A stretch of DNA of 64,000 nt from assembly GCA_013368375.1 (NCBI GenBank), contig JAACJP010000067.1:1-64000 (forward strand). The letters run 5' to 3'. Made by a program: the position numbers and the translations under genes. Below are positions 24,648-40,925 of the stretch, one piece after another (position 1 is the first letter of the stretch; each line of letters starts with the position of its first letter). The DNA comes from Tricholomella constricta. Lineage: Eukaryota; Basidiomycota; Agaricomycetes; Agaricales; Lyophyllaceae. The notes beneath the pieces are model-generated. The model did no database searches. It was not told the DNA's origin and was given only the letters and a program-made list of their open reading frames with translations.

Positions 24648-25275
24648 CGCTCACCTTTTCCGATGTAATCTCTCACATGTCTTCAGAACGGCCTTATTGC
24701 CGCCGGATGCACCCCCCGTCAACCTCGACCTCTGAGGTCAGGAAGGTCAAACCGATGGTGGAGGAGTCTGCTTCGTCCTGAACAGTAGCGCGAGATCTCT
24801 TCTGTTAGCCTACTGTTAACGTTCTAAAATTGTTGTCGCGAAATTCGTTGGTCTTAGACAGAAAGATCAGCTGGTTCCCTTCATTGTTTGCGCCACAGGT
24901 GGCGTCATGTCGTGGTTTGCATCTACTGCCTTGTTCTACTAGTACCGCTCTGCACCAATCTGCTGATGGAAAGCCGAAAAAAAGGACCGAGATCTAGCTC
25001 CTTAAGCAGAAGCAGAGATGCAAGGCGAGCGAGACGCACGTCTTAGGGCAAAAGAACACGCGAGGAGAGTGGACCCCCTCCCTTGCGAATTTGTGAGTCA
25101 GAGAACGGTGCTGCTCATATACATCATCTAAATTCGTACTTGACCATTTCCTTGAATACTTCTAACTCCTACGCTAGATCGTGACCATTCGAACTGTTAT
25201 GATAGAGTCGATGATCAGAGAGGAACTTGCATTTGGCGAATGCTTCAAAAGGAGAGAATATATACAGCCTATAGG
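24648..25275. repeat. Local duplication, copy 2: hydrophobin last exon remnant and flank
   Basis: Matches 22040-22634 with substitutions and small indels. The acceptor (CTTCAG) and the last hydrophobin exon (NGLIAAGCTP) are recognisable at 24687-24736. An extra C in the run after GCAC breaks the frame, and no upstream hydrophobin exon exists, so this is a gene relic. The rest is non-coding 3' flank leading to the SNF2 gene end. Confidence 0.82.
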
Positions 25276-25420
25276 CTCCAACACTAGATCTATGATACAA
25301 TATACCGATTTGACGGGTGGTAGGGTATGTATGGTGGTATGATACACAGGTTTACACTGAATACAGTACCTTCTATGTTAACAACGACAGCGTGCAAGAA
25401 AAAGAAGTGATATAGAGAAA

Positions 25421-29389
<3,969 letters not shown>

Positions 29390-29761
29390 GGCTAGGTTGT
29401 CAGGAAGGTGTGGCGGCTTGGCCGAAAGCACGACGTGACAGCATTTAGAGGTACTTCAGGGCAGGTAGGTTCGTGTGGTTTCGACGTCACGTGCATTGCT
29501 CGCCCCTCGAGTCGCCAAGTTTACTGTTTCCTTCCCTGACAGTGACACTGCCAACTGGCAGCGTCCCGTGGGCCGTTGCCTTCACAAATGGGCGGATATG
29601 TACAAGTCCGCTTGTTAGACACTCAATTGACAGCCTTGCAGTCCCTCGTCTCAGACCAACAAAGCTCAGAATCTGAATATTGTCGTTCCAAAATATGCGT
29701 GGATTCCTCTAAAACTCTACAACATCTCGACAAAAAAATTCAAATCATCCATTTCCGTCGA
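29390..29761. other. Intergenic between SNF2 start and QCR8 end
   Basis: The stretch holds the SNF2 promoter and the QCR8 3' flank. No frame or repeat of note. Confidence 0.5.
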
Positions 29762-30751
29762 TTAATGGTGCTCGACGCCGGCGGCGATATGTCCAGCCTT
29801 GCTGTTCTGGTATGCGTCGTAGCTCTTGGCCCAAGAGTAGATGCCGTAGCCTGTCAGATCGCGTTAATACCGTTAATTTGAGTCAAAATGTACAGCCAAG
29901 GCGGAGAAGGGCGAAGATGATGTGATGCAGTCACCGGCACCGCTCCAGCGAGATTACGACCTCGACCGCGACAAGGAGGGGGGAGAATATATAGTGGGGC
30001 ACAGGTAGTAATGAAAAGGCGAGGAATAAGCCAAAGATGACATGTCGTGCTTACCAGTTCCAAAGGGGATCAACCAGAAGAGGAGCTCGCCGCCGAGCCT
30101 GCGGTAGCCGTTGAAGAGATAGCTCCGGATCATATGGGGGGCGGCTTTTGCCTGGTACGGCGATAATGCTGTTGGATGGCGCATGTGTTATTTCCGATTC
30201 GAAGAGGCGGTCAAAAGTGTGTCAAAGATGCATGTGGTTGTATGTGGGAACAGGCGAGATGTGTACAATCGTGATGGGGCGGATGAGTTAAATATGAAGG
30301 GGGGGATGGAAACGTATGGTCAGAAGAGAAATTGAAAAAGTGAGAAAAGGGACGCACTGTACTGGACGACACCTTTCTGCCTCATGCCGCTGCTGTCGCC
30401 CCACCACAAGCTCTACATATTCCAAAATAAGCCATTCTGTTTCAAGAAAAAGACTACGGTCGACTTACGTAGACCTTGGCTGTAGTTGCATTCGGACGAT
30501 AGATTCGAGTTTGACGCAAGTTGTAGAAGCACCAGATATGAACCGAAGTTGGTTGTCGTCGGATGTAAGTAGCACCAGAAGTTTCAAGGACGAGATATAG
30601 ACAAGACAACGTCGGAGGAATTTATCGAAGGGATGCAGCGAAAGTCGGAGCGAAAGGCAAAAGTCAATGTCCCGTCAGAATGGCTCGAATATAAAGCATA
30701 GTAGCACATACGTCCGGGCATACCGCTGAAGACAGGAATTGAGGGCCTCAT
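29762..30751 (-). CDS. QCR8: Cytochrome bc1 complex subunit 8 (Qcr8)
   Basis: Small nuclear-coded subunit of respiratory complex III (ubiquinone-binding protein QP-C), needed for assembly with cytochrome b. Exons on the minus strand: 30751-30712 (MRPSIPVFSGMPG), an 11-nt micro-exon 30479-30469, then SLWWGDSSGMRQKGVVQY, an exon starting near 30174 (LSPYQAKAAPHMIRSYLFNG) and a last exon (YGIYSWAKSYDAYQNSKAGH) ending at 29762. The WWG...RQKG block, the RSYLFNGYRR helix and the NSKAGH end all fit Qcr8. The micro-exon is inferred: it supplies KVY in frame between the first and third exons, with an acceptor ACAG and donor GTAAGT around it. Confidence 0.87.
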
Positions 30752-31065
30752 AGTAAATTAGCTGAGGTAGGTAGGTTTTGAGGGGGGGGATGGTGATTCG
30801 TAGTTGAGTGGATGGGGACGGGCAAACCGATTTAGTCCGGGGGCTTGGAAAATAAACAGGACCAAAGGACGCCACGTGCGATCTTGATCAACGTCACCAG
30901 TTCAGTTTCTCGTTCCTCCACGTCGGTCGCAGTTAGCTTGCCTTCCAGTCGCTCGTTAATACCACGAGTGAAGTTGGGCTTATCCAACGGTATGTACATG
31001 TTCTGCAACGTATCTTAGACTACTCACAAAATTGTCGTAGAAACTACACCTCGTTGCCCAAAACA
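30752..31065. promoter_or_regulatory. Divergent promoter region of QCR8 and OST4
   Basis: The 314 bp lies between two outward-facing start codons. No clear TATA box. No frame of note. Confidence 0.45.
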
Positions 31066-31206
31066 ATGATTTCACACCAAACCCTGTATTCACTGGCGAA
31101 CACCCTTGGTGTATTGGCCATGGTCACAGCTGTTGGGTATCACTTTCTCGCTGTCAACGCGAAACATATGTCCGGTGGGGAGGTAAAAAAGACGAAGAAG
31201 AATTGA
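31066..31206 (+). CDS. OST4: Oligosaccharyltransferase subunit Ost4
   Basis: A 46-codon frame, far shorter than usual gene-finder limits. Ost4 is a one-helix ER membrane subunit that stabilises the oligosaccharyltransferase complex (N-glycosylation). The protein reads MISHQTLYSLANTLGVLAM, then VTAVGYHFLAVN and a basic tail KKTKKN. The start MIS, the LxxLANxLGxxAM helix and the YHFLAVN helix end match the family's pattern over nearly its full length. The tail is longer than in yeast. A GT after GGGGAG could be a donor, so a short extra exon is possible. No other gene overlaps it. Confidence 0.82.
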   Translation: MISHQTLYSLANTLGVLAMVTAVGYHFLAVNAKHMSGGEVKKTKKN

Positions 31207-32157
31207 GTAAGAGATGTGGCAGGGTACGTCAGGATCTAATATAATTCTATCAGTTGGCTCACTTGTCTTCAGGAGATAGACACAGGCCTCGCGTCATCCA
31301 CATCTTCTGGTTCTTGTAATTTATTGATTGAAGCAGGTCCCCAATACCGATCCTCGCAACGGAATAGATATTCCATCCCACGAGTCGACTAACACAGGCG
31401 AACTGACCGGTTTTGTCAGGGAAACTGTCTGTATAATGTGCTACTCCTGGTGGAAGAAAGATAACCTGTTGTCGAACCAACAAGGACTATCCAACGTCGC
31501 GCCTCCCCTGTCCAGACCGTCGTGAACTTTGTGTGTCCAGGAATCTAGCTAAAAGTATTCGGGTTGCAGGCAGGCGACAGCAAGCCGCTTCCCAGCCTGG
31601 CATCGCAAATTGACTCGTTAAGAATATTCATGTCGCCAGTATGACGTTCCCTTCGCGCTTCGCTCTGCTGGAGTGTGGGTGGTCCCACGGACGATCTATT
31701 CTGAACTGAACTTGTCCCAGGCTTGTTAAAGCACGATCGCCGCATACCCCACCTCCAATGTCACAAGAGTCCTGTCACTGAAATACTCAGAGCTGGGAGG
31801 CCCTTGATGACTTAAAATGAACGACATTGCGGTCATAAAACTTACAAGTCATCAGTCCGTCTGTGTACACGGCGCGAACCAATTTTATATCTCTAATACA
31901 AGGAGCGCGCTCAATATGTCAGTAAAAGTATGAGTGAGAAGGGAGAGGGGAGGGTGGATAGCAAGCATGTAAGAAAAAAAACGAGCGCATCTACAGCGTC
32001 TACTGGATCTACAGTCACAGCAAAAATACTTATTCCAATAACTTCACCGGGCCCAAAAGTTCCAAAAATAATACAAGTTCCTTTCCAATTGCTTTCGCAT
32101 TTCCTTCATCTCCTGCGCAGCTGCAGGTCCCACGTTTCTTCCCGCAAGTTTTCAGTT
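31207..32157. other. Intergenic, nothing recognised
   Basis: About 950 bp without a convincing frame. Short frames at 31259-31483 and 31545-31745 (minus) have no family features. The right end is the 3' flank of the TPS-family gene. Confidence 0.4.
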
Positions 32158-35100
32158 TCATGCAGCATCGTTCCCACCCACTCCCACCTGGCCCACCCCC
32201 GACCCCACCCCCGCCAGCGTCCTCAGCACACCCACCACCATCCCCGGCTCCAACCTCCACCTCGCATCCGTGCCCCTCCCACTCGTCGAGCACGTCTCCG
32301 CCCCGTCCAGATCGTTCAGCCTCCTCAACAACTTCTCATCCCCGCTCACCGCCAACACGAAATCCAGATCCCCGCCCGGCCCCCCCGCAGCGCCCGTCCC
32401 GTCGTCCAGGATATCAGGGCTCATCCACGACCGCGACAGCGGAGAACGCGCTGGCCCGCCTGGGTGGAGGATCGCGCCGACTGCGGTGGACCGCGAGACG
32501 TTGTTTGGGAGTACGAGGAAGGAGTTCTTCCCCGGGATTATGCGCAGGCCGTACCGCTCGCCCAGGCTATCAACATACCGGAGTTTCAGTCAGAAAAGTG
32601 AGACGCGGAGGGACTCGAGCACATGTACCTGTCAAATATGTGGTTCTGCGCCTCGGCAGCCTGGCGCCGCGCCCACTGGCGGTCCGCGCTCTCAACCCCG
32701 TCAGGCTCCGCGCCGCCTGTCCAGAAGCGCCACACGATCGACGCGTCGCGGTCCTCGATGAACGAGCCCGGCGTGCGCTCTGTGAACTAAAGAATCAAGT
32801 ATCAAGTAATAGATCAGCATACGAATATGATCCATGCCAAGGTGGACAACGCACGTAATTAAGGATCTCGAGACACGCGCTCTTCCACGTCAAATTAAAG
32901 TTCGCCACCATGTTGATCCACTCTCCGCCGGTACCCGCGCGGTCCTGATATGAGGGCTCAAGCGAACGTGCAGGCGACCGGGGGGAGAACGAGCGCGCCG
33001 TGGACAAAGAGGTGTTCTTGATCGTCTTGAGGTAGCATCCATTTTCCGCACTGCGTAGTGATAATTGTCAGCACCGAGGAGACAGCAAAAGGAAAAGAAG
33101 AAGAAGAAGTAGAAGGGAGAAAACACCACATACACGATCCCCAACCTCGGCACCCGCTCCGCAATGCGCTCCAGCACCCCCCTCACACGCAGCCCGCTAA
33201 GCAACCACACTTCATTCCTCCGGTCCTCCACAAGCTTCTCCAGCACCATCAACACCTCCTCCGGCACCTCAATGCGCGCCTTCCCATTCCCATTCCCGTT
33301 CCCATTCCCATGAACCTCCACACCCGCACCCGCACCCGCACCCGCACCCACCTCCCCGTTCACCCCATTCACCCCCGCAGCCTTATAATCCTCCTCCATC
33401 CTCGCCAGCCCCTCCCGGCTCAAATCCCGCCCCCACAGCGTCCCCTCCAGATCCACCAACAGCAACCGCTTCCGTGAATGCCGATACCGGGGCAGCACGC
33501 GCGGCGCGTCGAGCCGGGGCACCTGCGTGAGCTCCGTGTTCGGCGCGAGGTCCTCTGCGTGTGCGCGCAGGGTGCGGTTAAGGAAGGAGGTGACGAAGGC
33601 TTGTGCCGTTTGGGTTGTGACGTGGTTGTGTAGGTCCTGTTGAGGAGAGGCAGGTTATCAGAACTGCACGATGTTGGCACTGTGAGAGGAGAACACGCCC
33701 ACTCACCTCCCACCGCGTAAGCGCCTCCTCATCGCTCATTGTCAGCGCCTGATTGATCGCCGCAGCCGTCCCGCGCGTGTCCCATGGGTTAATCGCAATA
33801 CAGCTCCTGAACCCACTATAGCTATAACTACCCGTAAACTATCCTCACAGATAATCAGCGTTGGGGAGCGGGAATACAGCGAAGGCAGCACGCACCTCGC
33901 TCAGCACAAGAGGCCTCCACCGGCCCTCCTGGCACTCCACAAATTCGTGCGTGCGGAGCGCCATGCCCTCGCGGAGGCTGGTGACGATGAACGCGTCCGC
34001 GACGCTCAGCAGCGCGAGGTATTGGCTGAATGTAAGATCCTGCGTGTGGAGGAACACCACGGGCTGGTATCTAGGAAAGGGTCAGGACATGTACCGGAAG
34101 TTAGAATCTGAAGAAGAACATACGTGAGTGTCGAAAAGCGGGAGTTGATACGCGAGATGGCGTCGGTGACGTCCGACGACTCGGGGAGAGGGTGCGTGAG
34201 TGTCTGTGCGTGCGGCGAAGTTGTGGGGAGAGCTATCTGGATGAGTATCGCCTGTGATGCGAGAATAAACGCGTCATTGTCGCACTGTGAGGAAAGACTT
34301 CGTGATATACCTTGCCCTGGAACTCGGGGTGCTTGTCAAGGAAATATTCAAACGCCTTGATCTTGTGGCGCACGCCCTGGGAGGGCTGAGTAAGAAACCA
34401 GGAGAAGGTGACAGAACACATACCTGGACTTCATCGAGCTTGTCGCGACCAACGACGATCTTCATGCCTGCATAGCGCTGGGTGAGCAGCTGGATCCACT
34501 CTTTGACCTCCGGCTCTGCTCTAGAAAGTTGTTAGTTAATCAACATCCAAGCGAACGAATTGCACTGACTTTTTCTCCTTGAGCTGCCAGACATCGATGC
34601 CCATAGGGAAGACACCAACATCAACAAACCTCCCGCGTGCATGTTTCCCATCAGCGCCAACGGCAGGCCCATTGCCCTCACCGGCAGCGCCGTCCCCGTC
34701 CGCGACCTGGATGCCCTTGGGCAGGGCCTCATACGCCATAATCCGGCTGACAGTCTGCCTAAAGTGGCGCGCATAGTTGGCGGTCTGGAAACCGACGAGA
34801 TCGGCACCAAGGAGGCCGCGAAGGAGGTCCTGGCGGACGGAGAGGCAGCGGAAGATCTCAGAGGAGGGAAAGGCGACGTGCATGAAGAAACCGATGGGAG
34901 TAGTGGGAGGGATCTTGCCGGAGGCGCGGAGGAGGGCGGGGACTAGCATGAGGTGGTAGTCATTGATCCAGATGATGTCGCCGTCCTGGTGGGCTGCGAT
35001 GATGGCGTCGGCAAAGCGCTGGTTAACGGCGGCGTACTGCTTGTAGGAGGCGCTCTCGTAGAACATCTTTGTCTTTGGAGCGTCGGGGATAGCATAATGG

Positions 35101-35807
35101 AGACAGGGCCAGAGGACTTGGTGGCAGAACTCGGCATAGCAGCTCATGAACTCTGCGTCGGGGATCCAGACGGGGAGACTGGGATGCTGCACGTGAGCAG
35201 CCATCTGTCCGTCGATGACCGTGCGCAGGGAGGGCGGGAATGCATCGGTCGAGATGCCGAGGGTACCGACCCACAACTTCTTCTTGAGCTTGCTGCCGAC
35301 GCTGTCGATCGCGTTCTTGAGCCCGCCATTGCAGTGCGGGTTCGGTTCGATGAACCATGGCTCGTGCGCGCCGGGAGAGCGGAGGGTGTCGGGGTGGTGG
35401 CGGGACGACGAGCGGGAGGTGCGGCGGCGGCGGCTTCGTGGACGGGTCTCGAAGGAGTGCGGGGTGAGCTGGGTGGTGCTGGTGACGGTGCTGCTCGGGG
35501 GCGGGGCATTGGCGAACGGGTTGAGAGACTCTTGGGCGGGGGAGCGGAGGGCCGGCGTGGGGTTGCGGGACTTGTCCTTGAGGTCCTCGACGATACTCCG
35601 GGGGGCCGTCAGGGTCGAGCCGAGCGCCAGGCGTTGGGGCGGCGGGTCCTCGATCTTGATAGGGCGCCGGCCGGGGGTGGGGGTGTGCGGCTCGGGCTCG
35701 CCGACAACAACGGTGTCGGGAAGGAAGAGCGAGGCGATGACAACTCGGTGGCTACGGAAGGTGCTCATCGTTTTCGGATTCCCAGCTGCCATCGTGGTCG
35801 ACGTCAC
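32158..35807 (-). CDS. Trehalose-6-phosphate synthase/phosphatase family protein, probably a regulatory (Tps3/Tsl1-like) or diverged Tps2 subunit
   Basis: Large minus-strand gene; first ATG 35807, others at 35792 and 35774. The N-terminus has RVVIASLFLPDTVV. The GT20 synthase-like domain has WINDYHLMLVPALLR, GFFMHVAFPSSEIFRCL, FQTANYARHF, KIVVGRDKLDEVQGVRHK and DAFIVTSLREGMAL. The C-terminal HAD domain starts KRLLLVDLEGTLWGRD. The second aspartate of the HAD DxD motif is glutamate, and the later SGR-type motif reads LLSGLRVRGV. Both changes argue against normal phosphatase activity, although ERVPRLGIVAENG is kept. The pathway is trehalose synthesis and stress tolerance. A glycine/asparagine low-complexity insert (near 33.3 kb) splits the HAD domain. 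The last exon ends GGNDAA at 32158. Confidence 0.92.
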
Positions 35808-35906
35808 TCTCTTATGGCCCTTTCCAAATCTCCTCGGCAGATCCCGATGCTTTAATCTATGAGATCATTGCCTAAACCGGCCCCACGCCTCTACTTTTGC
35901 TTCCGT

Positions 35907-37760
35907 TCAAACGTTCGTCATCGCCAGCCCGGTATATCCCATATAATAATACAAGTATACACGAGATATCCCACCACGCTCATGAGTATAATAATACGAG
36001 TATATACACAGCCTCATACGAAATATGGCATCGTATTCTGCAGCACCTCTTAGCACACTGTCCCGAAAACAACCCAGCCCACTCACCATCTTCCGCGTCT
36101 GCATCCCCCGGTCCCGCTCGTTCTCCTCCGCCGCATCAAATACAATGAATCGCCGTCCCCTCCCCCGCTTCCTTTCCACCTCGCTCCCATACCCCTCCTC
36201 CTGCCACGCCATCGCCGCCCCCACCTTTTTAACATCATGCTCGAAGCCCCTCCCCTCCCCATACGGTCCGCTCTCCCCCGGGTCCTCCTCGTCCCCATCC
36301 CCAATCACCAGTATCGACGCCAGATTCCCACACCGGTAGCAGTAGTTTGGCGCACTCCACACCGTCACCAGCTGTTCCGAGAACATATACTTGTACCCCT
36401 CCTGCACCAGTTGATGCGCCCTCGCAATCATGGTCAGATCATTAATGTGGTTGAACTGCGTGTCCATCCCTAAGTCCCAAGTGCTGATCAACAGCAAATC
36501 ACGCACCTGCTGCGTCACGCTCCCCCCAAACAGCCATCCCGCCCCACGCGGACTCACAGCCCAATTTTCCACCTCATCCGGGTCACTCCACATCAGATCT
36601 ACGTACCCGGAAAGCATTAATTCAGTATGATGCAATCCCAATATCAATGGAAATGAGAGAAAGAAGGTTCGTCAGCCAGGGAAGAAAAATAGCGCACACA
36701 ATACGCACCGCAGAACGCGCCCTCATGCGGGATCTCCTGCCCTCTTGACAGTACCCGGATCTGGTCGAGCGTCCGCACGTCCGGCGACAGCCCACCATGC
36801 ACGCATAACGTGGTGCCGTCGATGATCTAGAGATAGGTCAGGGTCAATGACATTGCACGCGGAAACGAGAAACGCGAATGAAGGGTATAGGAAAACGGGA
36901 AATAGGGGAGAAAAGGAAACGTGAGCCACACGCACCGCAGCGAGGTTGAGGTAATCGAAAACACTACAACACGTTTTCCACACCGTCGCGCTGCCGTACT
37001 TTTGTTGGCATTCGTCTGCGCAAGTGCAAGGCACCTTGAGTATGATTTATCGGCGGGAAGGTAGGACGCACCGTAAAATCCGTACACCTGCGTGATCTGT
37101 CTGCTCTCGTGGTTCCCGCGGAGGAGTGTAACTTTATCTGAATACCTGCCGGTGGGTAGATGTTCCGATGTCAGTCAGAAAATGGAAGCCGCACGGAGGG
37201 AGAACAGATAAGAAACAAGAGGTGAGGATGAAGGCAGGATTGATATCAACAGCGAGTGAGAAGCACCTACCGTGCTTTCAGCGCGAAAAGTAGCGAGACC
37301 GTCTCGAGGCTGTAGTGTCCGCGGTCCACAAAGTCACCCTAGACAAGGAAAGTATCAAGGCAGCGTCAGCGCAAGTTCCATGTATTATCATTCCCCGCCC
37401 CACCAGCTCACACCCCTTCCCTCCTTCCTCACATACCCTTTACCGCTCACCCCGCCCCATCTGATTCCACACCCAATACACCCTCTACACCTCCATACCC
37501 ACGCACACAAAACACACACTCACCATAAAAATATAGCTCGTCCCAGGCACCATCCCTCCCTTCCTCAACAGCTCCTTCAGATCCCAGAACTGGCCATGTA
37601 TGTCGCCGCACACGGTGACGGGCGACGCGACGGGCTGGATGTTGCTCTCCTCGACGAGCAGCGCGCGCACGCGCTCGCACAGGCTTTTCATGTCCGCCTC
37701 GGGCAGGTGCTGGCATGCCAGGAGCGTCGTTATGTAGGAGTCTAGAGTCGCGAGGCGCAT
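35907..37760 (-). CDS. PP2A-type serine/threonine phosphatase catalytic subunit (Ppg1/Sit4/PP6 group)
   Basis: Start [20 protein letters not shown]; six or more exons. Catalytic motifs are all present: [11 protein letters not shown] (GDxHG), GDFVDRG (GDxVDRG), [18 protein letters not shown] (GNHE), [43 protein letters not shown] and [15 protein letters not shown]. After [12 protein letters not shown] comes an unusual ~60-residue acidic/basic insert before [15 protein letters not shown], which in relatives follows almost directly. The YFL end typical of PP2A-like enzymes is not seen, so a last small exon may be missing from my reading. It is divergent from the P450 gene. Its 5' half is repeated as a broken copy at 58.3-59.2 kb. 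Confidence 0.9.
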
Positions 37761-38220
37761 CGTGGGTCGTGGGTCGTGGGTCGTGGGCGATCTCGTGCGT
37801 CGCGAGTTGGTGTTGCTCGTGTGGGGTGTTTTGGGGTCGAAGGTGGCGGTGGTGGTGTTGCGCGTGTGCTGTGACTTGGGCTTTGATGGTAAAGGCGAAA
37901 GGTAGAATCTAGATGTGAAGTGTACAGAGGTGGGCCTGGTGAAGTTGGAGGAGGTGAGCTGAGGAGGCAGACGATGGTGAGCTGGAGAGGACGGGATCTT
38001 ATCAGCACGCCGCGTGATTCGTTCAGTAATGTATAATTAAATTTATTGACTGCTATGTACATACCATCATCCTTGTCGACGTCTAAAATATTCACATGCT
38101 GATATCTTGTCTTTGAGTGTGCTCTTCATCATCATCTGACGACTGCGCCCATAGCTTCCGAGGAGTGTTCTTCGTATATATATATGGTCCATTGTGCCAC
38201 ATATTACATGTGTTTTGAGC
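37761..38220. promoter_or_regulatory. Divergent promoter between phosphatase and P450 copy A
   Basis: The 460 bp separates outward-facing starts. A TATATATATA stretch at about 38,176-38,186 lies some 40 bp before the P450 start and is kept in copy B. Near the phosphatase start there is a short GTGGGTC(GTGGGTC) direct repeat, about 37,763-37,790, present once in copy B. Confidence 0.6.
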
Positions 38221-40720
38221 ATGTCTCCCACCCTGTACTCTCGGCTACTCAGCGTCGCGCCTAAATGTGCGGGTCGCGTTCTATCTGACTATCGTACCAT
38301 AATCTTAGTCTCTTTGGTATTCCTCGGTGCGTCAAATCAACCACGTACAACGGCGAAACTAACCTACCTTTCATTTCTCAGGAATAATAACGTTTCTAGT
38401 TTTATACCAGCTGATCCTTTATCCACACTTCCTCTCTCCACTTCGTCATATCCCAGGTCCTCCGCTGGGCCACCCCGTCTACGGGCAGTTCCCAACGATC
38501 ATCAAAGGCGAAGCAGGGATCATCCAACGCGAATGGGCCAAGAAACACGGATCCGTCGTTCGCGCGGTGGGGCCCATCGGAATCGAGAGGTTGATGTTCA
38601 CGAAACCAGATGCGCTCCACAAGATCCTAGTTAGTGACTGGGTCGATTACCCGAGGGTAGGTTCTCGATACAGTATATTCGTGCATTTCTGTGGTCTTAC
38701 GTGTGCATGTGTGGCATATGGATAGCCCGGGTTTATGAGAGACATATTGGGATTGACGGCTGGTTATGGACTCCTCACCGTCACTGGAAATGAACACAAG
38801 CAAATGCGCAAATTCATGAATCCGGCATTTTCGATTCCTAGTCTTATGGCTCGTGAGTCGTTGAAGTTTTTATCTCTTCTCTCATTAACTTCTGGTGCCC
38901 AGAGACGGACATGTATTACAATTCCATCGAGAGGTTTGTCCCCCGAGACCCTTCCTTTCTATCCTATACTGACTATAGGCAGTTTGATCGAAATCTTGCA
39001 AACACAGATTGATACCGAGGAAAAGCCAGAAGCCGGAAAAGAGTTCTTGATGTATGAGTGGAGTGCGCATTATATATCCTGGCTTTGATCAACTGAAAGA
39101 TATCTCACGTTGAATTCTGACAGCGAGTAAAGTAACGCTCGACATCATCTGCGCGACCGCGTTCGGTTACAAGACAGATTCCCTCCATAATCCTCACAAC
39201 GAGCTGGCTGATGCATACGAAAGACTCCTCAGTATGCAGAATGGTAACAATCCCCTGCTTGATTATGCGGCATATCTGAATTCATCTTCGACATTAGGCC
39301 CGAATCTTGCACGTTTCATTGCGCTCATGGTCATTCCCGGTGTTCCTCGGCTCTTGGCGTCTGACTGGGCCTATCGGCACCGTCACTGGTTTTCCCGCTT
39401 CCAAAACCTAGGTGCGTGCTATCGTTAGTGCTGAAAATTGATGGGATAACTAATTAATGAGCACGAAATTCCGAAGCCCAAGCTGCCATACTCGTTGATT
39501 CAATGCACAGAATCAAGCAAGTATCTGCGGGCATACTCGCAGAGAAGATGCGCGATTCCGCCGTTGCAGCATCGGACACCGAAGCGAAGCGGGACATTAT
39601 GAGTCTCCTTGTCCGAGCTCGAAAGGCTGATACGGAGAAGGACAAGGGAGCGTATACCTTGAGTGACAATGCCATGATGGAACAAGTGGTTCGTCGATCT
39701 TTATTTTATTGTTCTGAGCCCAATGATCTTGCTAAACCCGTTCTTAAAGTTGACGTTCTTGGGCGCCGGTCACGAGACGACTGCGTCAGGTCTAGCCTGG
39801 GTGAGCTGGATTATCCGATTGTCCACTAATCAGACTGAGTGACTTGTACACGGGTGGTTATTTAGACCCTCTGGCTTCTGGCGAACGATCAAGAGAGTCA
39901 AGCCCGCCTTCGCGACGAAGTCACTCCTCTTCTGGCCGACAATCCCCGTCCCGATTATCGCAGTCTCAAGGACCTCCAATGGCTGGATTGCGTAGTGTAA
40001 GCTTCTTTGATTCCTCTTTACCTTCGGGCCATCTTTAAAGCTGCTCGACAGGATGGAGAGCTTACGGGTATTGCCTCCTGTCCCGATGACCTTCCGCAGG
40101 GCAGCGAAGACCGATTATATCGATGGTGTGTTGGTACCCAAAGGAACTATCTTCTACATACCGGTTTGTCAATAGGAATATATTCCGCGAATGTTTCGTC
40201 GTTGATTTAGACGGTGCCAGATTCGGGTCGTGAACACGTCGAAGGATTTGTGGGGGGAAGATGCAGAAGAGTATGTTCTTCCGGTTTTGGAATATTCTAA
40301 AGGTAACTGAAATATGATTATAGATTCAGACCAAGCCGCTGGCTGGATCTTCCAAAGACGTACAGCCCTTCGTCCTCCCATATGTCCTTCATCGCCGGCC
40401 CACATGCATGCATTGGAAAAACAATGGCGATTATAGAAATGAAGGCTGTCCTGGCGTGAGTGATTTTAAACGCTATAAGTACGTGTTTACTGATTCTACG
40501 TCCCTCTCCTCTCTCTCGCTGCAGATCTTTGATTGCGGAGTTTGAGTTTGAGCCTGCGTATGCGGGCCAAGTGGCCCAGCCCACAGCTGCTGTTACGATG
40601 AGTGCGTGTTTCTCTTTTTCCGATATTACTTGAAGTTATCAGCACGCTCATGTCTGATCTAAAGAGCCAAAGGACAACATGCCTCTCCGTGTTCGACGGG
40701 TCTCGCGCAAGACGGCTTAG
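38221..40720 (+). CDS. Cytochrome P450, copy A
   Basis: Multi-exon microsomal P450 starting MSPTLYSRLL, with an N-terminal membrane helix completed by the second exon (ITFLVLYQLILYP). Proline-rich hinge IPGPPLGHPVYG. I-helix FLGAGHETTASGLAW. The E-x-x-R motif is in ESLRVLPPVPMTFRRA. The PERF-type region is EFRPSRWL. Heme loop SFIAGPHACIGKTMA with the ligand cysteine. The last exon reads PKDNMPLRVRR and stops at 40,718-40,720. All needed splice sites are present, so the gene looks functional. Such enzymes act in secondary metabolism or detoxification; no neighbour here suggests a cluster. Copy B at 59,692-62,217 is nearly identical in coding exons. Confidence 0.9.
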
Positions 40721-40925
40721 AGGTTACATAAAGTGTGGCGTATTGCGACAAGTATTTGATCTCCGCGGCCGATCTATGTTCTGCTTGTTATCAGAGCTTA
40801 CAGATTGTAAAGTGTAATTAGTATCATTGTTTTGTAGAACTTTTCATATACTGCTGTTGCTCGAGCACGTATCTCGGTTGCAATGGACGTTGCCGGCTGC
40901 CAACCACCTAGTACGTACAAACCCG

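Noticed and set aside
33260..33360. Tandem CACCCG and CCATTC repeats as a satellite
   Set aside because: They are in frame inside the TPS-family coding sequence and encode a glycine/asparagine low-complexity insert.
34953..35855. 300-codon plus-strand open frame
   Set aside because: It is the antisense shadow of the TPS/TPP gene; high GC leaves the opposite frame open, and it has no family motifs.
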